Shown: one piece after another, positions 7,763-16,882 of the stretch
Numbering within the stretch: position 1 is the first letter of the stretch
Layout: each line of letters opens with the position of its first letter
DNA from: Bacteroides sp.
Lineage (GTDB): Bacteria > Bacteroidota > Bacteroidia > Bacteroidales > Muribaculaceae
Reading direction: 5' to 3'
Assembly (NCBI GenBank): GCA_014801945.1
Contig: JAAVDF010000003.1
Span: 1 to 33,272 of the forward strand
Length of the DNA stretch: 33,272 nt
Position numbers and translations under genes: made by a program
The notes under the pieces: model-generated
The model's input: the letters and a program-made list of their open reading frames with translations, nothing else
The model's database searches: none
Told to the model about the DNA's origin: nothing

Positions 7763-9802
7763 ATGCACCTGATCCTCCGAAAACTTTCGCTCATGATGGC
7801 TCTGCTGTCTCTCATGACTCTTGCCACCGGTTGCAGTAATGTGGCCGTAGAGGAGAAGGAGAGCCTTTACAGCAGTGGAGGGTTTGAACTGTATGCCGAC
7901 AGTATTGTGCGTGACGGAACTGTCTATAAGGCTCTGTCGGATACCTGCATTGGCGAAGTGTGGTCGGCTACGTCCGATACCGGAAGACGGTCACCGCGCC
8001 TGATCACGGCCTTAAAGATGGCCGATGCACTTTTCGCAAAGGCCGTCGCGTCGCCGTCGGGCATGAGCGCGGAGGAAATTTATCTTAGTCTCGGACTCAT
8101 GCGTCCTGAAGAGTCAATGGCGGCTCTCCGCCGTCTCGCCTCTGCCCCTGTGGATGACAACGAGGACTTTCCCCGCTCCTCGCTTCAGCCATATTGGGCT
8201 TCAGCGGCATGGGAAGTCTATTGCGCCACCGGTTCGAAGGAGTGGTTGCGTGAAGCTTACGACTATATTATCAAGATGCTTTCGCGCCAGTCGGCTCTCA
8301 ATTCATCACCGCTCTGCACGGAGCTGAAATGCGGGATTCCGTGGAATATTACTGACCCGTCCGTAGCATATCCTCCACGAATGAACGATATGTCGCGTTT
8401 CCAGAGCTTCAGTTCATCGGTAAATATCGCGCGTGCGCATACGCTGGAGATAGCGTCGCGGATGGCCGCAGAACTTCACCTATCTGCCGAGCGTGAACTG
8501 CATGCACAGAGTGAAAACATCGGAAATACTGTCAACGACCGGCTCTGGCTTCCGGACCTTCAGCGTTACGGCCAGTATCTCTACGGTGACTACTTCCCAA
8601 TAGTCTCAACCGTTACTGACAATGAGGCAAATCTGCTTGCGGTCATGGCGGAGGTAGCTACGCCTGAGATGAGTTCAGCCATAGTTGCGAACCTTCCTTC
8701 AGGTGAGCTCGGTGTTCCACATACTTATCCTTATCTTGTCCCGTCAGCTCCGCCCGTGGCATGGCTTCAGGGTCTATACGGACTCGCCGCCTCCACGGTC
8801 AGGAATTCGGCGGCATTTCTCCACGCCATGGCCGCAGTGTGGAGCGTCACGCTCGATGGTGACCAATCCGCCGTATGGCCGGCGATGGTGATAAAGGGTC
8901 TGTTCGGGATAAAACCTGAAAGGGACTGCCTGAACTTCCGTCCGATGGTCCCAGACATATTTCCCGGTGAAAAACGCATTGAGAATCTTTCCTATCGCGG
9001 AGCTACATTCGATATCGCCATTCACGGCACAGGTGACCGCATAGTGTCGTTCATGCTTGACTCGGTCAGTGTGACTCCCTATCGTGTGGCGGCTGATATC
9101 ACCGGACATCACCGGATAGATATAACCCTTTCCGGAAATGATCTTAATGCCAAACCGTTGCGTATCATGGAGCCGCTTGCCCTCCCTGCGACTCCGGATG
9201 TGAAGTGGCCGACACCTTCCGATCTCAGGATAATAAATTTTGACGACCGTCTGCACTACGAGATATATACTGACGGAGTAATGACGGAAGCTATAAAGAC
9301 TGATGCCTACAGAGTGCCTGACGGATGTCTCGTGACAGATATAGTCCCGACGCTCGAAAGGGGAGTTTCGGGCTATTCGCCCGCTTCACATATAGATGCT
9401 CCTGAAGGATCGCTCATAACAGTAAAGGCATCTTCAATAACTCCACGCCGTCCGCCGATCCATCTGATAAAAGATCCGGCCACAGCGACAAACTACATAG
9501 AACTTGCCGCACGCCACAACACACGCATCACCTGCTATGTCAACGTGGCTGAGGAGGGGGATTACTTCCTCACCGTCGGCTATACCAACGGATCGACCCG
9601 CTGTGCGGTCAGGACACTTGGGATCAACGGAAAGGACGTTGGTACGCTGCTCTTTCCGTCGCGCCGTGCCAATGACTGGGTGCGCGTCTATCCATCGACC
9701 ACGGCGGTGGTTCATCTGAAGGAGGGTGTCAACAAACTCTGGCTCACATACGTCCGCGGTACGATACTTTTCAACAAACTTACACTTCTCAAACGCTCAT
9801 GA
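7763..9802 (+). CDS. Lipoprotein with six-hairpin ((alpha/alpha)6) glycosidase-like fold and C-terminal CBM-like domain
   Basis: Lipobox 'LATGCSN'; helical hairpin repeats ('LQPYWASAAWEVYCATGSKEWLREAYDYIIKML', 'HTYPYLVPSAPPVAWLQGLYGLAASTVRNSAAFLHAMAAVWS'); C-terminal 'NTRITCYVNVAEEGDYFLTVGYTNG...LKEGVNKLWLTYVRGTILFNKLTLLK' resembles CBM6/35. Confidence 0.6.
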   Translation: MHLILRKLSLMMALLSLMTLATGCSNVAVEEKESLYSSGGFELYADSIVRDGTVYKALSDTCIGEVWSATSDTGRRSPRLITALKMADALFAKAVASPSGMSAEEIYLSLGLMRPEESMAALRRLASAPVDDNEDFPRSSLQPYWASAAWEVYCATGSKEWLREAYDYIIKMLSRQSALNSSPLCTELKCGIPWNITDPSVAYPPRMNDMSRFQSFSSSVNIARAHTLEIASRMAAELHLSAERELHAQSENIGNTVNDRLWLPDLQRYGQYLYGDYFPIVSTVTDNEANLLAVMAEVATPEMSSAIVANLPSGELGVPHTYPYLVPSAPPVAWLQGLYGLAASTVRNSAAFLHAMAAVWSVTLDGDQSAVWPAMVIKGLFGIKPERDCLNFRPMVPDIFPGEKRIENLSYRGATFDIAIHGTGDRIVSFMLDSVSVTPYRVAADITGHHRIDITLSGNDLNAKPLRIMEPLALPATPDVKWPTPSDLRIINFDDRLHYEIYTDGVMTEAIKTDAYRVPDGCLVTDIVPTLERGVSGYSPASHIDAPEGSLITVKASSITPRRPPIHLIKDPATATNYIELAARHNTRITCYVNVAEEGDYFLTVGYTNGSTRCAVRTLGINGKDVGTLLFPSRRANDWVRVYPSTTAVVHLKEGVNKLWLTYVRGTILFNKLTLLKRS

Positions 9803-10317
9803 AGACAATAGGAATCCTCTCCGACACCCATTCATGCTGGGATGACCGTTACGCCGCCCATTTCAAGGACTGCGATGAGATATGGCATGCCGGTGACGTT
9901 GGTGATGTTGACATTATCCGCAGGCTCGAAGGAGTAGTGCCCGTAGTGCGTGCCGTCAGGGGCAATATCGATCACGGAGATGTGTGCCGTCGCTGCCGTG
10001 AGGCCGAGATATTTGAGGTTGAGGGAGTGCGTGTGTTCATGACACATATAGGCGGATATCCCGGACGCTATGCTGCGGGGATGAAACAGCTCATGAGGGA
10101 ACACAGGATCGGGCTTATGGTGTGCGGACATTCGCACATACTCAAGGTCATGCCCGACCATGAACTCGGTCTGCTCCACGTCAATCCCGGAGCGGCCGGT
10201 TATCACGGCTGGCAAAAGGTGAGGACACTCATACGCCTGACTCTCGACGCCGGAAAGATCACCGGACTTGAAGTCATAGAGCTCGGAAAGAGGAGTCAGA
10301 TGAGTGACATTCAGTAA
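9799..10317 (+). CDS. YfcE/MJ0936-family metallophosphodiesterase
   Basis: 'IGILSDTHSCWD', 'IWHAGDVGD', 'VRGNIDHGD', 'VCGHSHILKV', 'HVNPGAAGYHG' metallophosphoesterase motifs; ATGA overlap with the upstream gene. Confidence 0.9.
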   Translation: MKTIGILSDTHSCWDDRYAAHFKDCDEIWHAGDVGDVDIIRRLEGVVPVVRAVRGNIDHGDVCRRCREAEIFEVEGVRVFMTHIGGYPGRYAAGMKQLMREHRIGLMVCGHSHILKVMPDHELGLLHVNPGAAGYHGWQKVRTLIRLTLDAGKITGLEVIELGKRSQMSDIQ

Positions 10318-10331
10318 CCGGACACAGGACA

Positions 10332-10406
10332 AAAAATACGCATCCGTCAGGCCTGAGCGGCGGGGGACTCCCGATCCACATTCCCTGACGGATGCGTATT
10401 TTTTCA
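10332..10406. terminator. Bidirectional terminator between convergent genes
   Basis: AAAAAATACGCATCCGTCAGG ... CCTGACGGATGCGTATTTTTT, perfect long arms with flanking A/T tracts. Confidence 0.85.
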
Positions 10407-10447
10407 ATCTGTATTTATAACGATCGACTGTCTGAATTGTTCACGGA

Positions 10448-11755
10448 TCAGAACGAAAATTGTGCGAGTGCGCCGATACGGCGTGCCCAACCGTGCTCAC
10501 CGTTGAAGTCCTGACGCTTCCCGACATTGGCTTCAGCTCCGAAGCGGATACGCGGAGTCACGTCCCAGAACACATTGACAGCACTGTAGAGACCATATTT
10601 GTAGTCCGTACCATCGACACCGGTCGATGGCAGGTAGCGACCCTGACCGAAAGTGGCCGACATGAAAAGCTGAGGGAGGAAATTGTATTGCAGACCTACG
10701 AAATAGCCCCAACCGGGAACTGTGGATAGCTTGCCGGGATTTTTGGAGTCAGCGACGAGGTCATACTTTCCGAGAAGGAAGTCACCGCCGAAGTTGGAAT
10801 ATGACTTACCGGCGTTGACCGTGCCATAGACAGTCAGAGGATAAGCCGGACGGAACACGGTACTGAACTGGAAACCGTAGCCCACGGCCTGATGGTTGCG
10901 TCCGTTGACGAGATCGCGGTAAGGGAGGAAACGAGTAATGGCGGAGAGGCGGATATGCTGGCCGGTAGCCCATTCATACTGCACCATAGCTGCGATGTTG
11001 GGCAGAAACTCACTGCGCGCGGCTGTCTGAGTGCCGTCTGTCTCAAGGCTCATGGACGGGGTCTCGATCGATCCTGCGACAGAGATTCCGCTCTTACGGA
11101 AAGTGTGGAGGTAACGGATAAGTACGTTTGTACAGTCCATCTTCATTGTCGGGCCGGATGAATCGACTGTCGGAGCTACTGCTGCCCCGTCGCCGAAAGT
11201 AGAGGCGGCATAACCGATGGTCCAGTCATTGATGATGGCGTAAGCCTTCTTCAGATGGAGGTCACGCCCCTGATAGCCGTTGAAATTTGTTTCGATATAG
11301 AGCTGATAGGTGCCAAACTGCTTATTGCGGCCTATGACGCGGAAAAAGAGAGCCGTACCGGCAGGGGTAGTGCCGAGCACCTGACGCTGGAGTTCATTGC
11401 GGGTCACGGGTATGAAGTAAGGGGAGAATCCTGAAATACCTGTCGAACCACCCCAGTCGAAATACCCTCTCATGCGGACCATACCACCGATGCCCATGGC
11501 GAGCTGTGTGTCACGGCTCATGAATAGGAAATAAGGGGCCTGAGGGTCTTGGAAGCTCCGGAACTGATCATAATAGAAGTTCTCGACGAGATTGCGGATC
11601 GAATCGGCCTTCGGATCTGCACCGGTGCCGAAAAAGATCACTTTATGATCATTGACGAGGGCTTCGTGTTGCGCTTCAACAGGGCTGGTAGCCATTGAGG
11701 GAAGAGCTGCGAGGGCTGACAGCGCAAATCCCGCGAGGATACGGCGAATGTTCAT
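10448..11755 (-). CDS. Outer-membrane porin, DcaP-like
   Basis: Signal peptide (ALSALAALPSMA), beta-strand-rich sequence, terminal 'GALAQFSF' aromatic C-terminus; 'MVRMRGYFDWGG' and 'KKAYAIINDWTIGYAASTFGD' resemble DcaP-type porins. Confidence 0.75.
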   Translation of the reverse strand: MNIRRILAGFALSALAALPSMATSPVEAQHEALVNDHKVIFFGTGADPKADSIRNLVENFYYDQFRSFQDPQAPYFLFMSRDTQLAMGIGGMVRMRGYFDWGGSTGISGFSPYFIPVTRNELQRQVLGTTPAGTALFFRVIGRNKQFGTYQLYIETNFNGYQGRDLHLKKAYAIINDWTIGYAASTFGDGAAVAPTVDSSGPTMKMDCTNVLIRYLHTFRKSGISVAGSIETPSMSLETDGTQTAARSEFLPNIAAMVQYEWATGQHIRLSAITRFLPYRDLVNGRNHQAVGYGFQFSTVFRPAYPLTVYGTVNAGKSYSNFGGDFLLGKYDLVADSKNPGKLSTVPGWGYFVGLQYNFLPQLFMSATFGQGRYLPSTGVDGTDYKYGLYSAVNVFWDVTPRIRFGAEANVGKRQDFNGEHGWARRIGALAQFSF

Positions 11756-12048
11756 GATTGAATGGTGTTGTTTTGTGGGGATGAATAGTTGGGAATAAGC
11801 CTTAGTGTGTGATGCGTGTGATCCTGCAAATATCTATATGCTGTTGCGGAGATCACTACAAAATATAAGCAGTATGAAATATATTTTTACTTTTTATAAC
11901 ACTCTATTCCCCGATGAGGTTCATTCGACAGTAAATTTAACAGTTGGTGTGTGACGTATCGAAGTAATTTTTTTTGAAAAGATGTGTAACGTTTGCACAC
12001 TTTTTACGTCTATATTATAAAAGACATTCTGAAGCTACCGTCGGAAAC

Positions 12049-12549
12049 ATGAACCGCAACGAGTTTGAACGCATGGCCATTCCTTTGAGGAAGCGCATTG
12101 TCAGCATGGTCAGAGGGATGTCGGCCGAGTCCGACCCTTCGCTTGCCGACGATGTGGCACAGGACACCCTGCTCAAACTGTGGACCATCCGTGATAAACT
12201 TGAGGAGTACCGCAGCGTCGAATCGCTCGCTATGGTCATAGCCCGTAACAGAGCCATTGACATGCTGAGGGAAACGTCCGGGGTCACGGTCGGGCTTGAC
12301 ACCGTTGGGGAGCATGGTTCGACCCCTTCACCGGAGGAGGCCATGATACGCTCGGAGAGTGCCGACGATGTGCTCGGTATCATCGCATCACTCCCTTCCG
12401 TCCAGCAGGCGGTGATAAGGATGCGCCACCTTGAAGGAATGGAAATCGATGAGATCGCACGGATCACCGGTTCAACCGCCGGCTCGATACGCGTGGCTCT
12501 TTCAAGAGCCCGACAGAACATTAAAGAAATTTTCATTCAGAAGCAATGA
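12049..12549 (+). CDS. RNA polymerase sigma-70 family (ECF-like) sigma factor
   Basis: Region 2 'DDVAQDTLLKLWTIRDKLEEYRSVESLAMVIARNRAIDMLR' and region 4 'LPSVQQAVIRMRHLEGMEIDEIARITGSTAGSIRVALSRARQNIKE'. Start proposed at the internal ATG 12049. Confidence 0.93.
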   Translation: MNRNEFERMAIPLRKRIVSMVRGMSAESDPSLADDVAQDTLLKLWTIRDKLEEYRSVESLAMVIARNRAIDMLRETSGVTVGLDTVGEHGSTPSPEEAMIRSESADDVLGIIASLPSVQQAVIRMRHLEGMEIDEIARITGSTAGSIRVALSRARQNIKEIFIQKQ

Positions 12550-13133
12550 ATCAGATAGACAATTCAAATATTATCCACACAATCGAACGCTTCATGGCGG
12601 GCGAGACCTCTATTGACGAGGAGAAGGCTCTGTATGCTTTCTTTGAGCGGCCTGATCTACCCGACGGTCTGGAGGATTACCGCCCGATGTTCGCTTGGTA
12701 TGCCTCTCTCGGCGAGAGTGAGGCCGTCAGCCACAGCGTCAGTCCTGAAGTGGCGGCTGAAAACCACACGACCGCATCTGAATCTACAGTGCGTTTGCTC
12801 CCATTCCGACCATGGCAGTGGCTTAGTATCGCTGCCATGCTGGTGCTCCTCTTTTCGGTAGGATTTTTCCTGCGCGACACCGGTTCAAAAATACCTGAGG
12901 AATATCTCAGCTATGAGGGCAGTTACATAATCCGCGACGGCAAGAAGATCACCGATCTGCGCGTTGTCGTCCCTGAAATCCTCCGGACGGAAGCAATCGT
13001 CAATGATCGGCTCGATGCCATAGACATGAGTCTTGAAGAGGGTGAGGATATGTTTGATCGCTCGGTCCTTGATAGCTACGACACTTCCGACCCTGAAGTC
13101 AGGGATCTCATCTATGCCACGCTGGATTACTGA
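12546..13133 (+). CDS. Single-TM membrane protein, putative anti-sigma factor
   Basis: ATGA overlap with the sigma factor; central TM 'WQWLSIAAMLVLLFSVGFFL' between a cytoplasmic N-region and a periplasmic C-region. Confidence 0.6.
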   Translation: MNQIDNSNIIHTIERFMAGETSIDEEKALYAFFERPDLPDGLEDYRPMFAWYASLGESEAVSHSVSPEVAAENHTTASESTVRLLPFRPWQWLSIAAMLVLLFSVGFFLRDTGSKIPEEYLSYEGSYIIRDGKKITDLRVVVPEILRTEAIVNDRLDAIDMSLEEGEDMFDRSVLDSYDTSDPEVRDLIYATLDY

Positions 13134-13271
13134 TCCTATTCCCCTCGACTATCCGCCGTTCTCCTCTCTCACCTCTCATTACTCCTCTCTCAGATTGCAG
13201 GCTCAGCTCTTCAGTCATGAAGCAGTTGATAAACCTAATCAAACATTACTCCCACATTTTAATAATCCGAC

Positions 13272-14243
13272 ATGAATTTTATCCGTCTGACCGCCCTCTC
13301 CATTCTCCTTCTCTCCAGTCTCAGTGTCGTGGCCCAGCAAGCCATTGACTCTGCCATGAAGGCACTTGAGAAGTCAAAGAGTGTCACGAACGAGGTCTAT
13401 TCCGAACGGCGCGATCCCGGCACCAAGACCGTCGTCAGTTCCAACAGACTCTATGAGTTCACGGATGACGCTTTGGCAAATAAACTTATCGATGCCATCC
13501 GTAAGGAGCGTGGCAACGCATCGTCGTTTCAGATGAACAACCGTAATCCGAACGCCGGTTATGCGATCACGTTTGAATCGAAGGACGGACGATCGTACGC
13601 TAAATATGCTCTCGTGCAGAAAGGGGAATTGTGGGTATTTTCTGTGATCAAATCTACAGTCAGGGTCAACTCGTCAAAGAAACGCGGAAAGGATCGCAGT
13701 GAATATCATGAGATCCCCAGTGTGTCGTTGAGCTTCGACGGTGACCTTGACGGACTCGACATGGCACTGCTCGACAACAATGGCTGTTCGATGCTTACAG
13801 GTGTCACTCCCGGAGTAATCTATGACTCAAAGGGCAACCGCATATCTGTTGAGGGGACAAAGGAGGACGCATTGACTTATACGCATACCACTACTACCGT
13901 GTCGCGTGACGGAAAGACGATCGTCACTATTACAAGTAGCGATCCGGTTGTAGAAGCAGCAGCACAGACCATAAAGGAGGCTAACTGTGTGGCCATACAG
14001 GCAAGGGCCGAGGCCCGCAAGGCTGCCGCCGAGGCTCGTGCGGTGGCCTTACGGCAAGCTGCTGAAGCCCGCGCGGTGGCTGCTGAAGCGAGAGCGAAGA
14101 CCTTACGGGAAGCAGCTGAGACACGTAAGAAGGCGGCTGAGGCCCGAAAGAAGGCAGCTGAAGCGAGAGCAAAAGCCGCTAAAGCACGCAAATCACAGAA
14201 ATCATCATCTACCTCATATTATTATTTCTCCAGTATTGACTGA
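13272..14243 (+). CDS. Secreted hypothetical protein with Ala/Arg/Glu-rich tandem-repeat coiled-coil C-terminus
   Basis: Signal peptide (LLLSSLSVVAQQ); C-terminal degenerate 'AEARKKA' heptads. Confidence 0.65.
   Translation: MNFIRLTALSILLLSSLSVVAQQAIDSAMKALEKSKSVTNEVYSERRDPGTKTVVSSNRLYEFTDDALANKLIDAIRKERGNASSFQMNNRNPNAGYAITFESKDGRSYAKYALVQKGELWVFSVIKSTVRVNSSKKRGKDRSEYHEIPSVSLSFDGDLDGLDMALLDNNGCSMLTGVTPGVIYDSKGNRISVEGTKEDALTYTHTTTTVSRDGKTIVTITSSDPVVEAAAQTIKEANCVAIQARAEARKAAAEARAVALRQAAEARAVAAEARAKTLREAAETRKKAAEARKKAAEARAKAAKARKSQKSSSTSYYYFSSID
13984..14190 (+). repeat. Degenerate 21-nt/7-aa tandem repeat inside the CDS
   Basis: RAEARKAAAEARAVALRQAAEARAVAAEARAKTLREAAETRKKAAEARKKAAEARAKAAKARK. 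Confidence 0.7.
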
Positions 14244-14305
14244 TGAGGTGGGGGATTGACACCAAAGATATGGGAGTTGCTTAACAAATATAGTTTTTAG
14301 TGAAG

Positions 14306-14323
14306 TATCACCGGGTGGTGATA
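14306..14323. promoter_or_regulatory. Candidate operator (inverted repeat) upstream of the HigBA-like pair
   Basis: TATCACC-gggt-GGTGATA, ~55 nt upstream of a TATCTTTG -7 element (14377-14384). Confidence 0.35.
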
Positions 14324-14403
14324 AAAGCAATATGAAAAATCGGCCTCTTGATGTTTCTAAATTTGTAAACTTTTAATATCTTTGCAGTGTTAAACTACTG
14401 AAT

Positions 14404-14748
14404 ATGGATAGACCACTTTTCAATCTTGTATTGCTCAAGGAAGCAGAAGATTTCATATTATCTCTTCCTGAAAAGGTGCAAAACAAGGTCCTGTTTAATA
14501 TCCGTAAAGTCCGTTTCGGTGTTAAAGACATAGATCTTTTCAAGAAGCTCGGTGATACCGATATTTGGGAGTTCCGTACTTTATATCAGGGCATGGCATA
14601 CCGTCTGTTTGCCTTTTGGGATAAAGAAAATGAGACTCTCGTTGTTGCGACACATGGGCTTATAAAGAAAACACAAAAAACACCTAAAAAAGAAATTGAC
14701 AAGGCGAAGACAATAATGGCAGAGTGGTTTGACAACAAATACAGGTAA
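14404..14748 (+). CDS. HigB-like type II toxin (phage-derived Gp49-like/RelE superfamily)
   Basis: 'SLPEKVQNKVLFNIRKVRFGVKDIDLFKKLGDTDIWEFRTLYQGMAYRLFAFWDKENETLVVATHGLIKKTQKTPKKEIDKAK' matches the Gp49-like family pattern. Confidence 0.9.
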   Translation: MDRPLFNLVLLKEAEDFILSLPEKVQNKVLFNIRKVRFGVKDIDLFKKLGDTDIWEFRTLYQGMAYRLFAFWDKENETLVVATHGLIKKTQKTPKKEIDKAKTIMAEWFDNKYR

Positions 14749-14751
14749 GTT

Positions 14752-15078
14752 ATGGCACAAATGAAATACATATCAATAGAGGCTCTTGAGGATAAAATCC
14801 TTGGCACTGTCGGTACGCCACGTCGTGAGGCTTTCGAGACCGAGGTTAATAAAGAAATACAGGCTTATCATGTTGGAGAGGCTATCAGACTGGCACGGAA
14901 AGGTAAGAATATGACCCAACAGCAGCTTGGCGACCTGATGGGAGTCAAGAAAGCGCAGGTTAGCCGTATTGAAAATGGAGAGACCTTCAACCTTGCAACC
15001 GTAATACGAGCATTTAAGGCGATGGGGTTACACACTAATTTAGAAATCGAGGGCGGTATAAAGGTCGCACTTTGGTAA
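14752..15078 (+). CDS. HigA-like XRE-family antitoxin
   Basis: HTH 'EAIRLARKGKNMTQQQLGDLMGVKKAQVSRIENGETFNLATVIRAFKAMG', 3 nt downstream of the toxin. Confidence 0.9.
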   Translation: MAQMKYISIEALEDKILGTVGTPRREAFETEVNKEIQAYHVGEAIRLARKGKNMTQQQLGDLMGVKKAQVSRIENGETFNLATVIRAFKAMGLHTNLEIEGGIKVALW

Positions 15079-15202
15079 ATGAAGACAGATATTCCCGTCA
15101 ATGGAATTTCTGCCCGTTACTTACTATTGTAGCATGTGCGAACTTTAGATTGGGATGCTATGTTAGAACTTTATAAACTAATGAATACTAACATATCATT
15201 CC

Positions 15203-16846
15203 ATGGACAAGATCATAAAGAATCCGGAGGATAGAAATCTCCAGAAAGAACTCTCGCAGATGAGTCCCTTTGAGATCAAGGGTACGCTTATCAAGCTTGC
15301 CGAGAGAGACGCACAGCGTTCGACAGCAACATTTCTCAACGCCGGGCGTGGCAATCCCAACTGGCTGTTAAGTTTCCCGCGTAAAGCATTCTTCCTTTTG
15401 GGTCAGTTTGCCATGGAGGAGGCTGACCGCAATAAGTTTGACTATGATCTCGGCATTGTGGCCTCACCCACGGAAGGAGGTATGGCCAAACGTTTCGAAG
15501 AGTTTATCGACGCTCATTCGGACGATGTCGCCGGTAAGGTGTTGCGCCATTTCTACACCTACGTCACCGGTGAACTGAAGGCTGACCCGGATGAGTTCGT
15601 CTATGAACTTGTAGATGGTATCATCGGCGATCACTATCCTACGCCTCCGCGCATCCTGAAATATACCGAAATGATCACCCGCGACTACCTGCGCTGGGCA
15701 ATGGGTGGCGGAGATGACAGGACGGAGTATGATCTGTTCGCAACCGAAGGCAGCACGGCAGGTATGTGTTATGTCTTTGACTCGCTCAAGGCAAATTATC
15801 TCCTGAAACCGGGCGATAAGATTGCGCTTCTTACTCCATGTTTCACCCCGTATCTCGAAATCCCCGAACTTTCGGAGTTCGGTCTCGAAATTGTGGAGAT
15901 CAGTGCGAATAAGGTTGAGAAAGACGGCTATCATGACTGGCAATATCCCAAGGAGGAGATCGACAAGCTCCGCGATCCGTCGGTAAAGGTGGTATGCGTG
16001 ACCAATCCGTCCAATCCGCCGAGCGTGTGCCTATCGCCTGATGTGCTCGCCCAGTTTGTGGATGTCGTAAAGAATGATAATCCTGATCTAATGATCATCA
16101 CTGATGATGTGTATGGTACTTTCATCAAGGATTTCAAGTCACTGATGTATGTACTGCCTTACAACACCATCTGCCTGTACTCGTATTCAAAATATTTCGG
16201 AGCTACGGGATGGCGTGTAGCGGCGATGGCACTGCGTCCCGACAACGTGTTTGATGCACGTCTGGCCAAGCTGTCGGCGGAGGAGAAAAAGGCTCTCGAC
16301 AAACGTTACAGCTCACTGACACTGAAGCCCGGTAAGCTGAAATTCATTGACCGTCTTGTGGCCGACAGCCGTCTTGTGGCTCTTAACCATACAGCTGGCC
16401 TTTCAACCCCGCAGCAGATACAGATGGCACTTTTCTCGGCTTTCGCTTATCTGCACCGCGAGGAACTGCAGCCCAAACTGATCTCCATGATCACTCATCG
16501 ACTGGAAAATCTGTGGAGTCCGACAGGCTTCAAACTCTTGCCTGATCCGTATCGCGCAGGTTACTACAGCGAGATCGACATGATGGTGTGGGCTACGAAA
16601 TTCTACGGCGAGGAGTTTGCCGAGTATATGCGTAAGAACTACGAGCCGCTTGACTTCGTGGTGCGTCTTGCCAGTGAGACAGCCATAGTGCTTCTCAACG
16701 GTGATGGTTTTGACGGCCCAGAATGGTCGGTCAGGGTTTCATTAGCCAACCTCGACGACTCGGCCTATCTGAAGATCGGCACGGCTATCCGCCATATCCT
16801 TGACGATTATCATGCCCGCTTCCTTGAATCACTCAAGGGTAAGTGA
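15203..16846 (+). CDS. aspD: Bifunctional aspartate transaminase / aspartate 4-decarboxylase
   Basis: ~547-aa fold-type I PLP enzyme; 'FLNAGRGNPNWL', 'ATEGSTAGMCYVFDSL', 'VTNPSNPPSV', 'YSYSKYFGATGWRVA' (PLP lysine), typical of AspD. Confidence 0.92.
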   Translation: MDKIIKNPEDRNLQKELSQMSPFEIKGTLIKLAERDAQRSTATFLNAGRGNPNWLLSFPRKAFFLLGQFAMEEADRNKFDYDLGIVASPTEGGMAKRFEEFIDAHSDDVAGKVLRHFYTYVTGELKADPDEFVYELVDGIIGDHYPTPPRILKYTEMITRDYLRWAMGGGDDRTEYDLFATEGSTAGMCYVFDSLKANYLLKPGDKIALLTPCFTPYLEIPELSEFGLEIVEISANKVEKDGYHDWQYPKEEIDKLRDPSVKVVCVTNPSNPPSVCLSPDVLAQFVDVVKNDNPDLMIITDDVYGTFIKDFKSLMYVLPYNTICLYSYSKYFGATGWRVAAMALRPDNVFDARLAKLSAEEKKALDKRYSSLTLKPGKLKFIDRLVADSRLVALNHTAGLSTPQQIQMALFSAFAYLHREELQPKLISMITHRLENLWSPTGFKLLPDPYRAGYYSEIDMMVWATKFYGEEFAEYMRKNYEPLDFVVRLASETAIVLLNGDGFDGPEWSVRVSLANLDDSAYLKIGTAIRHILDDYHARFLESLKGK

Positions 16847-16882
16847 AGTATCCTGTCGATGACATCCTCTCCTCATCCGTAA

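Noticed and set aside
8774-10407. Minus-strand ORFs 8774-9256, 9434-9715, 9832-10407
   Set aside because: Antisense to the lipoprotein and phosphodiesterase CDSs; the last spans the terminator hairpin.
13141-13200. CT-rich stretch 'cctctctcacctctcattactcctctctc' as a regulatory repeat
   Set aside because: Simple low-complexity intergenic sequence; no clear unit or pairing.
13984-14190. Possible CRISPR-like repeats
   Set aside because: Repeats are contiguous 21-nt in-frame coding repeats without spacers.
13877-14191. Antisense ORFs of low complexity (Ala/Ser/Phe-rich) over the repeat region
   Set aside because: Mirror of the Ala/Arg/Glu repeat on the plus strand, not independent coding.
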